Positions 26,219 to 37,249 are shown, numbered from the stretch's first letter. The stretch is 64,000 nt of DNA from Planococcus citri (GCF_950023065.1 NC_088679.1:7006001-7070000), one strand, 5' to 3'. Notes: generated by a model not told the origin, from the sequence alone. Made by a program: numbers and translations.

Positions 26219-26539
26219 TAAGGTGGTAAAAATTAGAAGACGTGAATGTTATCATAGCCTGGATTTCAGCTCACTCAGGAATTTTGGGAAATGAAACAGC
26301 AGACTCACCAGCAGAGTAGTCACTAAGGACTTCACCTGTACCAGAAACACCTGTCCCTGTAACTATCTGATGTGATGGAAGCCATATGTTCATGGTTAAT
26401 TCCCAGCCAAAGTTACACCACCAACATTCAAGATTTACCCAGGAAGCAGGCCGCCGTTGCCTTATGCTGAGTACATACAGGCCATACCCTCCTCACCCAC
26501 TCTAATCTGTTTAAAAAAGAATCCCCTCCAATATGCTTT

Positions 26540-26822
26540 ACATCATTACATTAATGCCAAATCCACGTATGTCCATACAAAAAATTACAATTTTACACAT
26601 CACTGATAAGGTTTGGATATTCTCAGAAGGGTTCATTGTGTTCTGATTGAACATTGGTCAGCTTTGTGCATCTTTGTGCATCTTCTGTGGTGCACTTTTA
26701 CTGCACTCAGATGCAAATTTTTCAATTCATGGCATCCCAGAGTCCTATTAGTGACACAAAAAGACATTTTTTTTTTTTTTATGGACATACACGGATTTGG
26801 CATTAAGGTAATGACATGCAAA
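26540..26822. repeat. Short inverted duplication within the dead LINE
   Basis: The ~43 bases at 26540-26582 (CTTTACATCATTACATTAATG and onward) recur in reverse complement at 26779-26822 with a few mismatches, and an A-run/T-run lies on the inner side of each arm (about 26579 and 26767-26778). It could be an insertion with a partial inverted copy of its own target, or twin-primed LINE DNA. Confidence 0.55.
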
Positions 26823-26916
26823 GTCCAACTCACTATCTCCCACATCTTACTCACCTGTCAAGATCATACCAATTTAAGACACTCACTCAACCTTCCTAAA
26901 ACTCTACCTGAAATAG

Positions 26917-26924
26917 CTCATAAC
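26917..26924 (+). repeat. Target-site duplication, left copy (CTCATAAC)
   Basis: Eight bases immediately before the 26925-27479 element; identical to 27480-27487. Confidence 0.85.
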
Positions 26925-27479
26925 TAGAGCTCGGATTTTTATGATTTGTCATAGATCGCGCATTCCTATGGGTTTTTGTGAATCATACAATTCTGAGTAA
27001 AATGAGCCCAACTTGTTAGCGCATATTTTGCATATTTTGGGTATAAATGCATAAAAATGCATATTTTAGACATTTTAAGCGCATATTCGTCATATTTTGG
27101 CCATTTTTTCTATTTTTCAGTCATATTTTGGAAATTTTGGATAAAAAATCCATTTTTGGTAGTATTTTTCATTAAAAATTGAAAAACTTGAAAAAAATTG
27201 AAAAAACGATTTTTCAAATTGATTTACAATTATCTAACCTAAAATTGATTATTCAAAGTAAAATTGAAGACTTTAGCCTCCTTTTTTCGAATTTCTTAAC
27301 TTTGTAGCCTTCTCTTCACCTTTAAAATGAAAAATCCTTCCTATAGATACCCATATTGATGTTGTATAAAAGTGCATATTTTGATGAATAAGGGCATATT
27401 TTGTCATAATTTGATCAAAATAAATGCATATTTTATGCGCATAAAATGATTTTTTAAGCGCATAAAAATCCGAGCTCTA
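26925..27479. mobile_element. Non-autonomous hAT-like element (MITE), 555 bp
   Basis: The ends TAGAGCTCGGATTTTTATG and its reverse complement (with one base difference near the inner end) form the terminal inverted repeat, and the perfect 8-bp duplication CTCATAAC flanks it (26917-26924 and 27480-27487). The interior is rich in GCATATTTTG/GCGCATA phrases and has no transposase. It interrupts the 3' end of the dead LINE. Confidence 0.87.
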
Positions 27480-27487
27480 CTCATAAC
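27480..27487 (+). repeat. Target-site duplication, right copy (CTCATAAC)
   Basis: Exact match to 26917-26924, directly after the terminal inverted repeat. Confidence 0.85.
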
Positions 27488-27639
27488 CCTTCAGTGTCAG
27501 TCTTACCCTCCTTTCTCCAAAAATCCAACCTCCTGTCATTAATGTAACAGTATAAAATGACTGGTGCCTCTAGCCTTGTAGTTGTACACTGCACAGTGAC
27601 CAACCAACAGGTAACCGGTAACGGTAAATAATATAATAG

Positions 27640-27840
27640 TGCCCATTTTTGGCACAATTCTTAAAAATTCTCCATTTTTGTCAAAGCTGTCAAAAAGTGT
27701 CCGTTCCAGAAAAATTGTCAAAAGGGGCTAATTTTTGCCAAAATTGTCAAACAAGTCCTATTCTTACCAAAATTGCTCAAAAAAATCCTGTTCTTGCTAA
27801 AATTGTCAAAAAATTCCCATTTTCTATCAAAATTATCCTA
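27640..27840 (+). repeat. Degenerate ~30-bp minisatellite block
   Basis: Plus-strand array of 'TTTTTGCCAAAATTGTCAAAAAAGTCCTG'-type units; successive units near 27735-27830 are about 30 bases long. The reading frame stays open because the period is ten codons. Confidence 0.7.
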
Positions 27841-27948
27841 TCAGATGATCCAGACGCAAATCTCCCTTCCTCTTCAATGGTTTTGCAATTTAAAAAATTG
27901 TTCAACTATAGATCCAAAATTTGGCAAGCTTATGAAAATTGAGCTTTC

Positions 27949-27970
27949 AAAAAAAAAAAAAAAAAAAAAA
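27949..27970. repeat. Poly(A) run of about 22 bases
   Basis: A homopolymer following a non-repetitive ~110-bp stretch (27840-27948). This may be the tail of a short retroposed sequence on the plus strand, but the body is not recognised. Confidence 0.6.
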
Positions 27971-27999
27971 CGGTGATGAACATTGGTAATTATTTCAAA

Positions 28000-28703
28000 T
28001 ATTTTTGAAACTCGTTTCAATTAGATACCATCAAACGTCAGAAACAGATTTCCACCAGAGGTCCAAAGGTCTGAAAATTTTGATTTTTGACCAATTTCGC
28101 CAATAAAAAAAATGAAAAAAGGTGCCTAAAACAGTAAAATAGGAATCCCCAGGATACCAATATCAAACGTCAAAAAGTTTAGAAGATTTTTTAGAGTCCC
28201 AAATATTTGGAAAATTGTTCAAAAATGGTCCAGAAATGCAATTGGGCAGCTACTACTTTGCGAATCATCTTTTCCAATGACGAAGTAGAGTTTCCTTAGC
28301 TTTGGACGCGATCCTGAGTGTAGGCATCCGAAATGGTATTTTATGGGGTTCAAAATCATTATAAAATTGCTTGAGGAAAAATACGATTGGGTCACTATAA
28401 CTTTAGGAATCGTCTTTTCTATCCATAAATCGAATTTCAGACAGTTACAAAATTTGTAGCAGCCCACTCGCATTTTTCAATAATTTTTTAACTAAAGTTT
28501 TGAGCCCAAAACATACTCTTTCGCATGTAAAGACTTGAAATTGCATACAAACCTCTAGAAACTCGACTTCTGACAAGAAAAATGACCCTCAAAGTCATAC
28601 ATGTCCCCAATTACGAGTACATTTCCCTGCCATTTTTGGTAGATTCATTGAAAAAATCTGAGACTAAAAAATACTCTTTCAAATTTGCAGATTCAGAATT
28701 GAG
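28000..28703. repeat. Degenerate repeat flanking the large inverted repeat
   Basis: 28559-28640 (AACTCGACTTCTGAC...CCATTTTTGG) resembles 32279-32360 in direct orientation, so the same host repeat lies on both sides of the 28704-32279 element. No coding content. Confidence 0.45.
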
Positions 28704-29419
28704 TTGAAAGGGTATTCCCGGTTAAGATAGGTGAAATGGCCCTGTTCCCAGATTTGGAAAATCATGATGGATTATTGTTGGGTACCTCCGATAAAAATTT
28801 TCGAGCGGAATTTCCGCCCCCCAACTCACCCCCCTTGGTCAGTATAGCCAAAAAACGCGTTTTTTGCGCGAAAAATTCGGTATCCATGAGTGGTGGGGGT
28901 AAAATTCTGGTACCACGCGGAATGTGTAGGGAAAGCCTGGGCCTTTCAACACGATTTTTTTCAAAAATTTTTATCATAGTGGTGGGGGTAAAATTGACAA
29001 AAGAAAACTTTGAAGCGCCACAGCTCCGAACTGAAGGGTACTACACAAAAACTGTTTTCGCCAAAATGTGTCTTTTTACAAGTACTTTCTTCCTACTAAT
29101 CCATGAAATTGAAATTTTGTCTGCAAAAGGCTCATATTTGCAAAAAACTCTAAAAAATACGCGTTTTTCGCGTTTTTTTGCAAAATTATGCGAAATATGC
29201 GAAAAATGTATAGAACAAAAAATGTTGAGCGTCGACTTTCACCCTAGAAAACGTGTTCAAAAGATTGTCAAAACGCTCATCTACTGAGCTAAGCGCACGC
29301 ACACATCACATTTTTGCAGCAAAGTCATCAGATGAGGTATTATGGCACCTGCACTGTGCACTATCTGATAATTGTCACGTTGGTCATGTCGCTACATAGT
29401 ATGGGGCGAAAAATCGCTA

Positions 29420-30150
29420 CTGCAAACTTGTCAAAAATTCCTGCTTTTGCCAAATTTATCAAAAAAGTCACATTTTTGTGAAAATTATAAAAAAATTCCA
29501 ACTTCGGTCGAAATTATCAAAAAAGCACTGTTTTTGGTCATAATTGTCGAAAAATACATACATTTTCTTCTAAATGACGTTATCAAAAAATCCTGATATT
29601 TTTTGTAAAAATGAACAAAAAACTTTGTTTGTAGCCAAAATTTCAAAATTTCCTTCTTTTGCCAAAATGATCCTAAGAAGTCGGTGTTATATTTTTGGCC
29701 AGAATTGTCTGCAAAGTTCTGTTCTTGCCTAAATTGTCAAAAAAATCTCGTTTGCGTCAGAATCGTAAATAAGTTCCTTTTTTGTCAAAATTATAAAAAA
29801 ACTCCTAACTTTTGTAAAAATTTCCAAAAGAAAACTCCTGCTTTTTGCCGAAATGTTCAAAAAATCTTGTTGCCTAAATTGGCAAGAATTCTTGATTTTC
29901 CCAAAATTATCCTAAAGAAATCCTGTTTTTTGCCAAACCATTGTCAAAATTCAATTTTTTCTCAGTTATTTCAAAATAAATAGGTAAATTACATGCCTAT
30001 AAGTAAGTATTGTGAAAAAAACTTCTGCTTTTAGCCAACATTTTCAAAACTACAGCTTTTTGTCAAAATTGTCTGCAAGTTCCACTTTTTTGACAAAATA
30101 CATATTGTGGGCAAAGGCCTTTTTCTGATGAATTATCCAAATTCTATTTT
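29420..30150 (+). repeat. Degenerate ~30-bp minisatellite block
   Basis: Plus-strand units of the TTTTGCCAAAATTGTCAAAAAATCCTG type, many diverged copies, some with LeuProLys/CysGlnAsn peptide themes in the open frames. Lies between the arms of the 28704-32279 element. Confidence 0.7.
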
Positions 30151-30200
30151 ATGCCTAATTTTTTTTTTTTTTGTTTTTTTGGGGTGTTTATAATTACAAG

Positions 30201-30208
30201 ATTATTAC
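30201..30208 (+). repeat. Target-site duplication, left copy (ATTATTAC)
   Basis: Eight bases immediately before the 30209-30872 element; identical to 30873-30880. Confidence 0.82.
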
Positions 30209-30872
30209 TAGGGCAACCCAAAATATGCTCTCATTCACGGTAAAATATTCAATATATATTCGATTTTTTGTGGTGAAATATTTGACAAGAATATTCGATT
30301 ACCCCTAAAATATTCGAAAATATTCGAAATCAAATTTGGTATCGTTTCACTCGCCTTTACAAGCACATTACAAAAATGGCTACATCGTTGGGTTTTGTTT
30401 CCTAAATCACATGCACTATTCGCAATTTTGCAAAATGGAACCAAATTGTTGAATTAAAATTCTATTTTAATCGTCAAAAAAAGAAAAAAAATGGAAGCTT
30501 AATTTAAAATTCAATCTTCATCATCATTTCATCAATCATCAATATCATCATCATTAAAAAGAGCCATTTTTTTTCATCTTCAACATTCTGTGAAAATGAC
30601 GTTTCCTGTGTTGCGATTCTCAAAATGCAAAAATTTCCAAAATATTCAAAAATATTCGATAAATTGCGAAATATGTGGTAATTTTAGACAAAAATATTCA
30701 AATAGCAATCAAATATGTGAAAATATTCATTTTAAGGCAAAATATTCGAAAATATTCGAAATGAAGTAGGTCTTAAATGAAAGGCAATTTTCTGAAACAT
30801 AAAATGATTTTGTTACATTTGTAATCGGAGTGCAACAAAAAAACATTCAAAAAAATATATTGGGTTGCCCTA
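30209..30872. mobile_element. Non-autonomous hAT-like element (MITE), 664 bp
   Basis: Ends are TAGGGCAACCCAA and TTGGGTTGCCCTA, a perfect 13-bp terminal inverted repeat, flanked by the perfect 8-bp duplication ATTATTAC. Inside are clusters of AAATATTCGAAAATATTCGAAAT near both ends and ATCATC repeats in the middle (30521-30555). No transposase ORF. Confidence 0.87.
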
Positions 30873-30880
30873 ATTATTAC
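30873..30880 (+). repeat. Target-site duplication, right copy (ATTATTAC)
   Basis: Exact match to 30201-30208, directly after the terminal inverted repeat. Confidence 0.82.
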
Positions 30881-32279
30881 ACCCGTAAGGGGGGGGGGGG
30901 TTAGATTTGGTTTGTGAGGTTGATGTTTTTTATTAGGGAGATGAATTTTTGTATTTCTGAGGGTTCGTCAGGGATAGTGGGTGGGTTTTCTTTTATCTGT
31001 AGTGTAAGTCTGTTTTGTTTTAGTTGGGGACAGTTGAAAAATGTTGGATGGATATGGGTTCGTTTCTGCAAAATTGGCATGAGGGTTTTGGTTCTTTTTG
31101 GTATAATTGGTTAATAAAATCTTGTGTTAGCCAAAATAGATTGAAAGTACAGTTTTTGAAAAAATTGTCAAAAAGTTCTAACGTTTGCCAGAATTTGTCT
31201 CAAAAGTGCCGCTTTTTCCATTTTTAAAATCAATACACAACATATACTTTTTTTCAGAATATCTAGTACATAAATGGGTAAAGGATCTTCAAAAATGCTG
31301 AAAAATTGATTTTTCAGACGATTTGTCCCTCATGATGGGTCATGATTTTGAATTTTGGTAAGATTTGTTGAACATGGTACTTATTGGATTTGAAAAAGAT
31401 TTTGTTAAAATTTTTGAAAATTGAAATTGGAATCGAAATTTGTATTTTCTGCAAATACTGATTTTGAGTTAGATTTCTGAACAATTTTTGGATAATTTGC
31501 CCATTCTATGGCAACTTTATGTAAGTTTGACTTGCGATATTTTCATTTTGAAGGATTTTTTTTGACCAAGCATTGTGGAAATGTGTTTAAAATGAGAAGA
31601 CCGTGAAAATTATAACTGAATCGCTCTGATCTCAATTTGAATTTTTTTGGTATTTTTTTTATTCACGGAGTTCATGATTACAATTTGAGCTAATTTCAGT
31701 AGATGAGCGTTTTGACAATCTTTTGAACACGTTTTCTAGGGTGAAAGTCGACGCTCAACATTTTTTGTTCTATACATTTTTCGCATATTTCGCATAATTT
31801 TGCAAAAAAACGCGAAAAACGCGTATTTTTTAGAGTTTTTTGCAAATATGAGCCTTTTGCAGACAAAATTTCAATTTCATGGATTAGTAGGAAGAAAGTA
31901 CTTGTAAAAAGACACATTTTGGCGAAAACAGTTTTTGTGTAGTACCCTTCAGTTCGGAGCTGTGGCGCTTCAAAGTTTTCTTTTGTCAATTTTACCCCCA
32001 CCACTATGATAAAAATTTTTGAAAAAAATCGTGTTGAAAGGCCCAGGCTTTCCCTACACATTCCGCGTGGTACCAGAATTTTACCCCCACCACTCATGGA
32101 TACCGAATTTTTCGCGCAAAAAACGCGTTTTTTGGCTATACTGCCCAAGGGGGGTGGGTTGGGGGGCGGAAATTCCGCTCGAAAATTTTTATCGGAGGTA
32201 TCCAACAATAATCCATCATGATTTTCCAAATCTGGGAACAGGGCCATTTCACCTATCTTAACCGGGAATACCCTTTCAA

Positions 32280-33175
32280 GAAACTCGTTTTCTAACTAGA
32301 AAAAATGATTCTTAGAGGTATAGTTGCCCAATTAAGTACATTTTTTGGCCATTTTTGGGCATATTTTTGAAAATTTTGCGCCCAAAAATAGTCTTTTGGA
32401 TGCGCACACTCAAACTTTGCTCTCAAACTCCAGGAAATAAGACTTGTGGCTAGAAAACGTGATGGAACTGGCCAAAAATCGTAATTTTAAGAGCAACAAA
32501 TTTTGTGGTAAACTACCTCAAGAGTCCTCCTACTTTTGAAAAAAAATCCGATCAAATCGGATACTGCACAGATCGTGAGGTGAGATCCCCATTTTCAACA
32601 TGTTGAATTCAGATTAGGAAACTAGATATAATTTTCAAAACCCGAGCCCTTTTACAATGTATTTCGTTCAAATTAAATAATTTTTGAACTTTTTCCAAAG
32701 ACTATAGAAATGCTCAAAACGACTCAAAATCATTTCCAATCATGAGACTAGTTCAAGTTTCCAAATTTCGCAATAATTTCTTCAAGAATTTGAATAGGCC
32801 TATATTTTCTATGTCACCCCACCCCTCCTCAGCTAAATCTATCCATGTTAGAAGTTAGAATCATCCTCGGCTCTCATCTCAACATCTCTCCTCATTAGTC
32901 AGCGGTCCATTCGATAAATTATTTTACTAGTATGACTTTAATTTCATCATCAACCGACTCACCTCTGATAATACAAATTTCCACCTCCTCCTTCCCTCTT
33001 CTCTGTTCAACTCATCTGAAATTCAAGCCCAACACGAACAACAAACCAAGTCGAATTTCGCTCTCCACGGAAAAAAAAGAAAAAGAAAAACAACCCTCAC
33101 CACAAATACATTACGATTACGATTTACAAATTGCCAACAAAACATATGCTAATCTCACGAAGAGGGGGTGATTGG
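32280..33175. other. AT-rich non-coding stretch
   Basis: Left part is the degenerate flank repeat described at 28000-28703; the right part (32860-33175) is less repetitive. An 80-codon ORF (32932-33171) is Ser/Thr/Lys rich with no domain; I do not call it a gene. Confidence 0.4.
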
Positions 33176-34200
33176 GACACGACGACGTCGACGTCGACGT
33201 CGCTCGAGCAAAGTGACGAATTCTGAGGAGGGTTTACCCCTGCGCCGCCGCCTTACAAATAATTAACAAGACTCTCGGCTCTGGCAAAACGTTTTAAGTA
33301 TTCCGGTAGCGATACGCGCACGGGTACGGCAGCTGGGTCGAATTTAAACGCCGTATTGGCGGTCTAATTAAATAAGAAAACAGTTAAATAACTTGAAAAG
33401 CATAATTACGAGTGCAGAAAATTTACGCCCTCGCGCTCGCTCTTCACAAAAACTTATTTCCTTTGCCGAATGAGAGGCTGGCTATACGGCTGCTCTTCCC
33501 AGTTGCCGTGCTGAAAATTAAGTTATCTGTTACGACTTTGCAGCTATCACAGAGTTAAACGTATGTATACCAAAGTTACCCTCATATTAACCCCATACAA
33601 TAATAATTGAATTTTCTTTCCAGTCAAAATACATTTATTTAGACGCTCTCTCCGCGGCTCCCCGTCTCCGCTTCTCTCTTTTCCTTCACCTAGTCCGCGC
33701 GCCTTCATCTATCGTTCCTTTGTGTATTAATATACTCGCAACTCACATAATCAAAGGCCAGTCAAAGTGAAATGTGCGCTATTTATCGAATAATTTTACT
33801 CATCGTCGATGGCACCGTAATACGTGTACGTCGTCGTTGTCGTGTACTTTCAAGTACTAATTCGACGACGACACACGTGAACGTCGCATCGTTTCTAAAG
33901 TGTGTTTAACAGAACATTAGATTAAGCTTTTGAACGGAAATATCGTGTATTTAATAACGCCACTGCATCGTTTCGTTATAATTATTAGGTATAGTTGTGC
34001 TCGCTGCTTGTAAGCTGCTTTTCTGCAACTTCGAGTCTTTCATTTGAGCATTTGGTCGAAGCTCAGTATGGTTGGAAGTGGTATCCTAAACTAAAGCTAA
34101 TCTATCCTTGCTCTTCTTTAATCGGGACGTTAAAGCTCAACATGACTTTTGAGGTTTCTTCAACTAACTATTTGACTTGGTAGGTAGGTAGGTAATAACT
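33176..34200. other. Non-repetitive CpG-bearing island, no coding domain
   Basis: The sequence is much richer in CpG than its neighbours, starting with a tandem GACGTC run (33181-33203). It contains 'TTAATTAA/TAATTA' homeodomain-like sites around 33364-33380. No ORF shows a recognisable domain. It stands out from the repeats on both sides, so it could be a conserved non-coding element or an unannotated first exon/promoter (inference). Confidence 0.45.
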
Positions 34201-34319
34201 AGGTATACCATAGGTAATCATTTTTATTGAAAATTCATGAGAAAGCTTCTCGACTGTACTTCTGCAACCGCCTCGCTATCAATCCAAGATAAGAATGTGA
34301 GAAATGAAGACTAAAAATA

Positions 34320-34715
34320 CACTAAAATAAAATTTAAAATTCTGAAAACTGAATCAAAAACATGGAAAAAATTGAATGCGCATAAATTAAAACCTGAAAA
34401 TGAAATGGGAAATAAACAAAATTGAAAATACTCGTAATATTAAAAATCAAATCAAACACTGAAAATGAAACCAAAAACTCTGAAAATGAAACTGAAAACT
34501 GAAAATCAAAAATTCAAATAAAAAAAAGCAAAACATGCAAAAAAAATATGAGAAGAGGAAATTTTGTGTAAATATATCTACATAAAAAAAACGATTTATT
34601 GAACACGTAGAAAATAAAAATGAAAAATTTGTAAATAAAATCAAAACCTGAAAATTAAATTATGAACTAAAATTTAAATCTAGAACTAAAAATAAAATCA
34701 GAAATCGAGGGTGGA
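34320..34715. repeat. Degenerate AAAACTGAAAATGAAA repeat
   Basis: Diverged copies of 'aaaactgaaaatgaaatc' and similar phrases. The last ~90 bases (34628-34715) closely resemble 36302-36395 in direct orientation, on the far side of the adjacent foldback. Confidence 0.55.
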
Positions 34716-34722
34716 ATTGAGA

Positions 34723-36300
34723 GGAGGAGTATTGATAAGACCATTTTTTGGCCCCAGACAGTTATCGACTGAACCACTCTTACATTGTTGTAATAAATGC
34801 CCCAAATACGAATCCGTGGTTAGTTGACCCAAAATGACCATTTTTTGGGCTCCAGGGGTCCCCAAAGTTGTAAATAAAAAATAATTTTAGGAACCACTGA
34901 GTATTATTTTCAAAAGCTTTTTTAGCATAAAATGTCTGTTTGAACTCCATAAACGTTATGCGAGGAGATTTTTTTATTTTCGCCCCTTGGGGGCAGAAAT
35001 GGGAGGGTTTCAAATTTTTGAAAATTTTGGAATCACCATTTTGGACCTACCCCTTCGAACCCCGCTAAAAAGCTTTTCAAAGTTTATTAGTATCTTAAAG
35101 ACCTCCATCCTACCAAATTTTGAGCTCAATAAAAATTTTCGCTGGTACTCAAAAATCCAATTTTCCAATTTTTCGTAATTTCGATATTTTGGGAACCCCT
35201 GGAAAACTAGAAACCTGCAATTCGCGCCAAACGTAACGTTTTGAAGTATATATTCAATAACCTGGATGAAAAAGTTTAATTAAGCTCCCTGTATATTTGT
35301 AATTTTGAACACTTTTTTTAGAGCCCCCCACTTTGGGCACCCCTGAAAAAGGCAAATATGCATATTTTTTCAAATAAATTGAAGAATTTACAAATTTGAA
35401 ACACACTAGCAAGAGCTCGATAATTTTTCACTAGATTTTACCAGTAATTTTCAAAATTGAGCTATTTTGGGCCAAATTCTGAGATTTTACTTTGTTGAAA
35501 TCATGAAAACTGATTTTAACGTTTTTTCGAAGAGTAAAATCTCAGAATTTGACCCAAAATAGCTCAATTTTGAAAATTACTGGTAAAATCTAGTGAAAAA
35601 TTATCGAGATCTTGCTGGTGTGTTCCAAATGTGAATTCTTCATTTTATTTGAAAAAATATGCATAATCGCCTTTTTCAGGGGTGCTCAAAGTGGAGGGCT
35701 CTAAAAAAAGGGTTCAAAATTATGAATATACAGGAAGCTTAATCAAACTTTTTCACATAGGTAATTGAATATATGCATCAAAACGTTACGTTTGGCGCAA
35801 ATCGCAGGTTTCCAGCTATCCAGGGGTTCCCAAAAAATCCAAATTACAAAAAATTGGAAAATTGGATTTTTGAGTACCAGCGAAAATTTTTATTGAGCTG
35901 AAAATTTGGTAGGATGGAGGTCTTTCAGATACTAATAAACTGTAAGCAGTTTTTTAGGGGGGTTCAAAGGGGTAGGTTCAAAATGGTGGTTCCAAAATTT
36001 TCCACAAATTAAAACCCCCCAATTTCTGCCCCTGAGGGTCGAAAATGGAAAAATTGTCTCGTATAATGTTTAACGGGTTCAAACAGATATTTTACGCCAA
36101 AAAAGTTTTTGAAAATAATACTCAGTGGTTCCAAAAATTCTTCTTTTATTTGCAACTTTGGGGACCCCTGGAGCCCAAAAAATGGTCATTTTGGGTCAAC
36201 TAACCACGGATTCGTATTTGGGGCATTTATTACAACAATTTAAGAGTGGTTCAGTCGATAACTGCCTGGGGCCAAAAAATGGCCTTATCGATACTCCTCC
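34723..36300. mobile_element. Giant foldback (hairpin) element, ~1.58 kb
   Basis: Almost the whole region is a palindrome: 34723-35495 pairs with 35527-36300, meeting at a short loop near 35500-35525. Outer ends are GGAGGAGT and ACTCCTCC. Mismatches are scattered, so it is not an assembly duplicate. It lies within the degenerate AAAACTGAAA repeat, and the ~90-bp flanks are direct repeats of one another. No domain in either arm. Confidence 0.82.
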
Positions 36301-37155
36301 TTTGTAAATAAAATCAAATACTTACTGAAAATTAAATCCAGAACTAAAAATAAAATCAAAAATCTAGGGTAAAATTAAAATTTCTGAAAATTATTAAATC
36401 AAAAACAGAAAATTAGGTAAAATAATAAAATGAAAAACATTAAATGAAATTGAAAATTATTAAAATTAGATCAAACATTGAAAATGAAATTTAAAACTAA
36501 ATAAGTATCTAATTCACATTCATTAAGAAAAAAGCTCTAGCAAACCTCAAAAAAAGAAGGTAAGTATTGTATAATAATAAATCAAAAAGTACAAGGGTTT
36601 CGATATGAATACTGAATAGGTACCTAAATGGACACAAAATTACTGAAAAATTACCTAATATAAATGAGAATTTCATCACGTCCAGTTATTCTGGAAGCTC
36701 CTTTCGTAAAAAAAAAGTTATGTATTTTAAAATTAATCAATGGAACATCTTAAATTATTTTCTGTTTAGCATGGAAAATAAAAATACATATCTAGCTACA
36801 GAGATTTATGTTGCGATTGCGAGTGATTTTTCCATTACAAACAGAGGTAATTTCTTTTTCATAATGAACAGGAAAAAATGCTCAATTTCTATCTACTGCT
36901 TCACAATGAGTTTAAAAAAATTCCTCACGGTCATTTTACATACATAATAATTAATAAAGCATTAAATAAATACTTATACGCAGAAAAAATTGAAAATAAT
37001 ATGTCTAACTCGTAATAGTAATAGGTATTTTTTTGTTATCTAGATTTAATTGGAATAAATCGATCGTACATAGCGAAAAAAAATTCAGAAAATCAATTTA
37101 AAATGTATCTTGTATCACAATAAGACCAAATAAATTCAAAAAAATAAAATCACAC
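36301..37155. other. Degenerate repeat then AT-rich sequence
   Basis: 36301-36500 continues the AAAACTGAAA repeat. 36500-37155 is AT-rich without a recognisable gene. Confidence 0.4.
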
Positions 37156-37157
37156 GA

Positions 37158-37164
37158 AAAAAAT
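37158..37164 (-). terminator. RNA polymerase III terminator of tRNA-Asn
   Basis: A run of seven T on the minus strand, a few bases after the 3' end of the tRNA. Confidence 0.7.
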
Positions 37165-37167
37165 ATT

Positions 37168-37184
37168 CGCCCCCGGGTGGGCTC

Positions 37185-37221
<37 letters not shown>

Positions 37222-37241
37222 GCCGATTGCGCCACGGAGGC
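37168..37241 (-). tRNA. tRNA-Asn (anticodon GTT)
   Basis: The minus strand folds as a full cloverleaf of 74 nt: acceptor GCCTCCG/CGGGGGC with one T-G pair and discriminator G; D arm with the box A sequence TGGCGCAATCGG; anticodon stem TTCGG/CCGAA enclosing CTGTTAA, giving GTT; T arm GGTGG-TTCGAGC-CCACC with the box B sequence GGTTCGAGCCC. No intron is present. It appears functional as a nuclear asparagine tRNA. Confidence 0.97.
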
Positions 37242-37249
37242 ATTGGTTA

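Larger units (their letters stand above)
23650..27640 (+). pseudogene. Dead non-LTR retrotransposon 3' part, broken by several nested insertions
   Basis: Pieces of one plus-strand polyprotein are spread over 4 kb. 23650-23820 encodes a linker of the kind that precedes RNase H. 24970-25230 carries the RNase H blocks YTDGSES, CELYAAY and VIFTNSLNSI. After an interruption, 26241-26320 gives VIIAWISAHSGILGNETADS, which is the C-terminal RNase H block. 26820-26925 contains HILLTCQDHTNLRHSLNL, resembling the trailing zinc-knuckle/'H-I-L-x-x-C' region of jockey-like elements. Frameshifts and stops, plus insertions at 24219-24808, 25231-26218, about 26560-26800 and 26925-27479, show that it is inactive. 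Confidence 0.75.
28704..32279. mobile_element. Large composite with 583-bp terminal inverted repeats
   Basis: Arms 28704-29286 and 31697-32279 are almost identical in reverse complement: the 183-codon ORFs they contain (28736-29287 plus, 31696-32247 minus) differ at only three residues. The ~2.4-kb interior holds a 30-bp minisatellite, a hAT-like MITE (30209-30872) and AT-rich DNA. The ORF shows no known domain and related repeats at 1.7-2.9 kb do not keep it open, so I treat it as non-coding. High arm identity points to recent formation or gene conversion. Confidence 0.8.

Noticed and set aside
28736..29287. 183-codon ORF (and its inverted twin at 31696-32247) as a gene
   Set aside because: No known domain, homologous repeats elsewhere are not open, and identity of the two copies is explained by the inverted arms.
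32932..33171. 80-codon Ser/Thr/Lys-rich ORF
   Set aside because: No signal peptide, domain or splice context to support it.
37168..37241. tRNA-derived SINE instead of a real tRNA gene
   Set aside because: All cloverleaf stems pair, a pol III T-run follows directly, and no SINE body or A-rich tail is attached.
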